From assembly GCA_019058515.1 (NCBI GenBank), contig JAHPYY010000109.1, positions 1 to 17,408 on the forward strand: a stretch of 17,408 bases of DNA. The letters run 5' to 3'. Made by a program: the position numbers and the translations under genes. Numbering within the stretch: the first letter of the stretch is position 1; each line of letters starts with the position of its first letter. This stretch comes from Promethearchaeota archaeon. Its GTDB lineage: Archaea; Asgardarchaeota; Lokiarchaeia; Sigynarchaeales; SOKP01. Under the pieces are notes generated by a model that saw only the letters and a list, made by a program, of their open reading frames with translations, was not told the DNA's origin and did no database searches. This document shows positions 15,815 to 17,408 of this stretch, one piece after another.

Positions 15815-15835
15815 ATATTAATATATTTTAAATGT
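15815..15835 (-). promoter_or_regulatory. Promoter of the surface protein gene
   Basis: The complement of about 15815-15830 reads AAATATATTAATATG, a TATA-like box 70-75 nt before the ATG at 15750. GTGAT precedes the start by about 8 nt as a weak RBS, so a leader of about 45 nt is expected. Confidence 0.35.
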
Positions 15836-16035
15836 AAGAAATAGATCAGAGTGTCATTTAAAAGTTGTAGAAAAATTACATTTTATTAGAAAAAATACAT
15901 TTTTGTCAATATTTTTAACAATTTTTGTGATGATCTCTGTAAATAAAATATTCATAGTTGAATCTAATCAATACAAGATCTTAGGAAGGCAATTTTTTTA
16001 AAAGGTAATTTAATAGTATGAAAATAAGATAAGGA

Positions 16036-16758
16036 TTAATGAGTTGCGTAAGAGACGCAAGGATCAAAAGCTCTAATTATTAACTGAACCATCTTTTTCA
16101 CTAAATTGATATCACCTTTTACTTCATATAGATTTCTTGCGTATTTAGTTATCATTTTATTCATTAAAGGTAGGTTGAATTCTGTAGCAGTGAATAACTT
16201 TAAACACTTAATTTTACTCCTTTTTGAGACTTCATAGTGATGCAAAAGTAGTCCTCTGGGTGCTTCAACAGCGCTAGATGCTTCTAGATGTTTAATAGAG
16301 TCGAAAGACGGGAGAGGACGCTTTGTATTAAAGCACGGATCGTTTAAAGATTCAATACAGCGTATTACTTCGCTATATATTTCTAATAATCCTAAAAAGC
16401 TTGAAAACAGAAGATTTTTTTTCCAAAATGTATTAAATCCACCCAAAAAATTGTTAATTTTCTCAAATTTATCTAAATTCGTTAGTATATGTCTTGCTAA
16501 AGGTCCAACCAGGACATCGTTATCATTACTACCTTTTGGATAATGTTGCACCTTGTAAAGATTTCCCACATAAGGATACAATGAAATTATAAAGTCTCCG
16601 CTATAAATCAGTTTATGATCTGGTAAGTATAACCAAAGCGAATCATCTATCTCTCCAATATCATGATATATTTCAAATTTAGCGTCTCCTAAAGCAAACT
16701 CGTTGGATTCTTGACCATCTAAATAACGCTTCTTGAAAAATCGTCTTAAATAACGCAT
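16036..16758 (-). pseudogene. Chimeric relic: metallo-beta-lactamase fragment fused to a [NiFe] hydrogenase large-subunit C-terminus
   Basis: This is a 240-aa open frame. Residues about 5-74 match the C-terminal part of an MBL-fold hydrolase: FEIYHDIGEIDDSLW (metal-ligand H32, 'H..GE.DD.lW'), then LPDHKLIYSGDFII (D55) and 'NLYKVQHYP'. The HxHxDH half is missing. From about V82 the protein is a [NiFe] hydrogenase large subunit of group 3 type: VGPLARHIL, EAPRGLLLHHYEV (165-177), and the end IRAFDPCVSYATH. The L2 motif should be DPCxxC; here Tyr237 replaces the second Cys, a Ni/Fe ligand, and the N-terminal RxCxxC half is absent. The ORF stops right after the His where the C-terminal peptide would be cleaved. 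Neither half can be a working enzyme. Most likely it is a pseudogene from an illegitimate recombination, or an assembly chimera near 16510-16540. An in-frame stop lies four codons before the ATG. Confidence 0.72.
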
Positions 16759-17014
16759 TTTTTAACTGGTTTATGGTGATTCTTTCTCTGATCTCTTTTT
16801 ATAATCCTGCACCTTACTATATCAAATAAAACTGATATAAAATTGTGTATTAGGTATCTATTTAAAAAATGGTTAAACTCTCAATATTTTGGCATTTTAC
16901 AACGGTCGAATTGTATCCGTTTCGTCAAATTCATTCCGCGCAGCAATAATATACTTTTTTTAAGGTTGCCAATTCGTGTGTTGGTCAATTAATCCCCATT
17001 TAATTGAATAATCA

Positions 17015-17408
17015 TTATTTTGAATTTGGTTTAATAGCACAAAAGAAACCAAAGAGAGTTCGCCTAGTAAGGTATAGGTTTGCTTGGGTGAACCATTCAC
17101 GAATTTTGTTTACAGGAACAAAACCGCTTGTTCCCTCAACAGTTTTTATAATAATATCGATCCACGCTGTAGGACGAAGTAGAGCAGTTTGAGCACCACA
17201 GATCTTTCCACCCGGTTTAATAACTCGTGCCATTTCTTTAATAACTAATTCGGGATGTGATACCCAATGTAGAATGTGACAGCAATGTACTAAATCGAAT
17301 GAATTATCGGGAAACTCCAAATATTCTGCGGACATTTGTTTGAATTGGGGAATCGGCATAATTGCTAAGTTAATATCATGATTTTGTTGCTCTACCCATA
17401 GGGCGAAA
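17015..17408 (-). CDS. Class I SAM-dependent methyltransferase (5' end cut by the window edge)
   Basis: The frame is open to the window edge, so the protein begins outside; ATG 17359 is internal. The visible part has the motif II region LEFPDNSFDLVHCCHILHWV ('d.sFDlv....vlhhv'), then 'HPELVIKEMARVIKPGGKICG', the post-III 'llkPGG' block, and a C-terminal strand 'LFGFFCAIKPNSK'. The SAM-binding motif I lies off the window. This is the Methyltransf_11 type of small-molecule or lipid methyltransferase; the substrate is unknown. The gene ends about 250 nt before the chimeric relic on the same strand, so they are not clearly cotranscribed. Confidence 0.82.
   Translation of the reverse strand, partial: FALWVEQQNHDINLAIMPIPQFKQMSAEYLEFPDNSFDLVHCCHILHWVSHPELVIKEMARVIKPGGKICGAQTALLRPTAWIDIIIKTVEGTSGFVPVNKIREWFTQANLYLTRRTLFGFFCAIKPNSK

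Noticed and set aside
17004..17192. 62-aa plus-strand ORF
   Set aside because: It is antisense to the methyltransferase gene, which has clear motifs.

Overview
The window is AT-rich, archaeal-looking DNA. TATA-like boxes sit about 25-30 nt before possible leaderless starts, and T-rich stretches follow stop codons. The protein content points to an Asgard archaeon, Lokiarchaeia-like. A gelsolin-like domain protein lies beside a FIST sensor. An MFS transporter carries a longin/roadblock-like tail. A large FG-GAP/VCBS surface protein ends in a C-terminal sorting-type anchor. A relic of a group 3-type [NiFe] hydrogenase large subunit is also present. The lineage call is inference from protein families, not from a marker gene.

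Layout. 1-2381 (+): the C-terminal part of a protein with an AEPAV-repeat linker that is broken by an in-frame TAA, then a gelsolin-like protein and a FIST-domain protein, which look like one operon. 2642-3823: a Cys-containing membrane protein (DUF2085-like) and two convergent paralogous two-TM miniproteins. 4048-5616 (+): the MFS-longin-like fusion. 5617-6315: about 700 nt with no recognisable gene. 6316-9094: a small helical protein, then a DUF169 protein (-) divergent from a GT-C membrane glycosyltransferase (+). 9205-10187: a divergent HxlR regulator / SRPBCC (AHSA1) pair sharing a short promoter region. 10380-11553 (+): an unrecognised protein whose 5' end appears frameshifted. 11774-12735 (+): a 49-aa membrane miniprotein just upstream of a TauE/SafE permease. 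13042-15750 (-): a 902-aa surface protein with FG-GAP-like repeats and an unusual beta-rich second half. 16036-16758 (-): a chimeric relic, metallo-beta-lactamase fragment joined in frame to a [NiFe]-hydrogenase C-terminus lacking one Ni-ligand Cys. 17015-17408 (-): a class I methyltransferase cut by the window edge.

How it fits together. Most of the window is accessory: membrane, surface and sensing functions in one- to three-gene units, not a single pathway. The clearest functional units are the gelsolin/FIST operon, the HxlR-AHSA1 pair and the miniprotein-TauE pair. Three loci show gene decay or sequence errors: the in-frame stop near position 63, the frameshift near 10471-10482, and the hydrogenase/MBL chimera.
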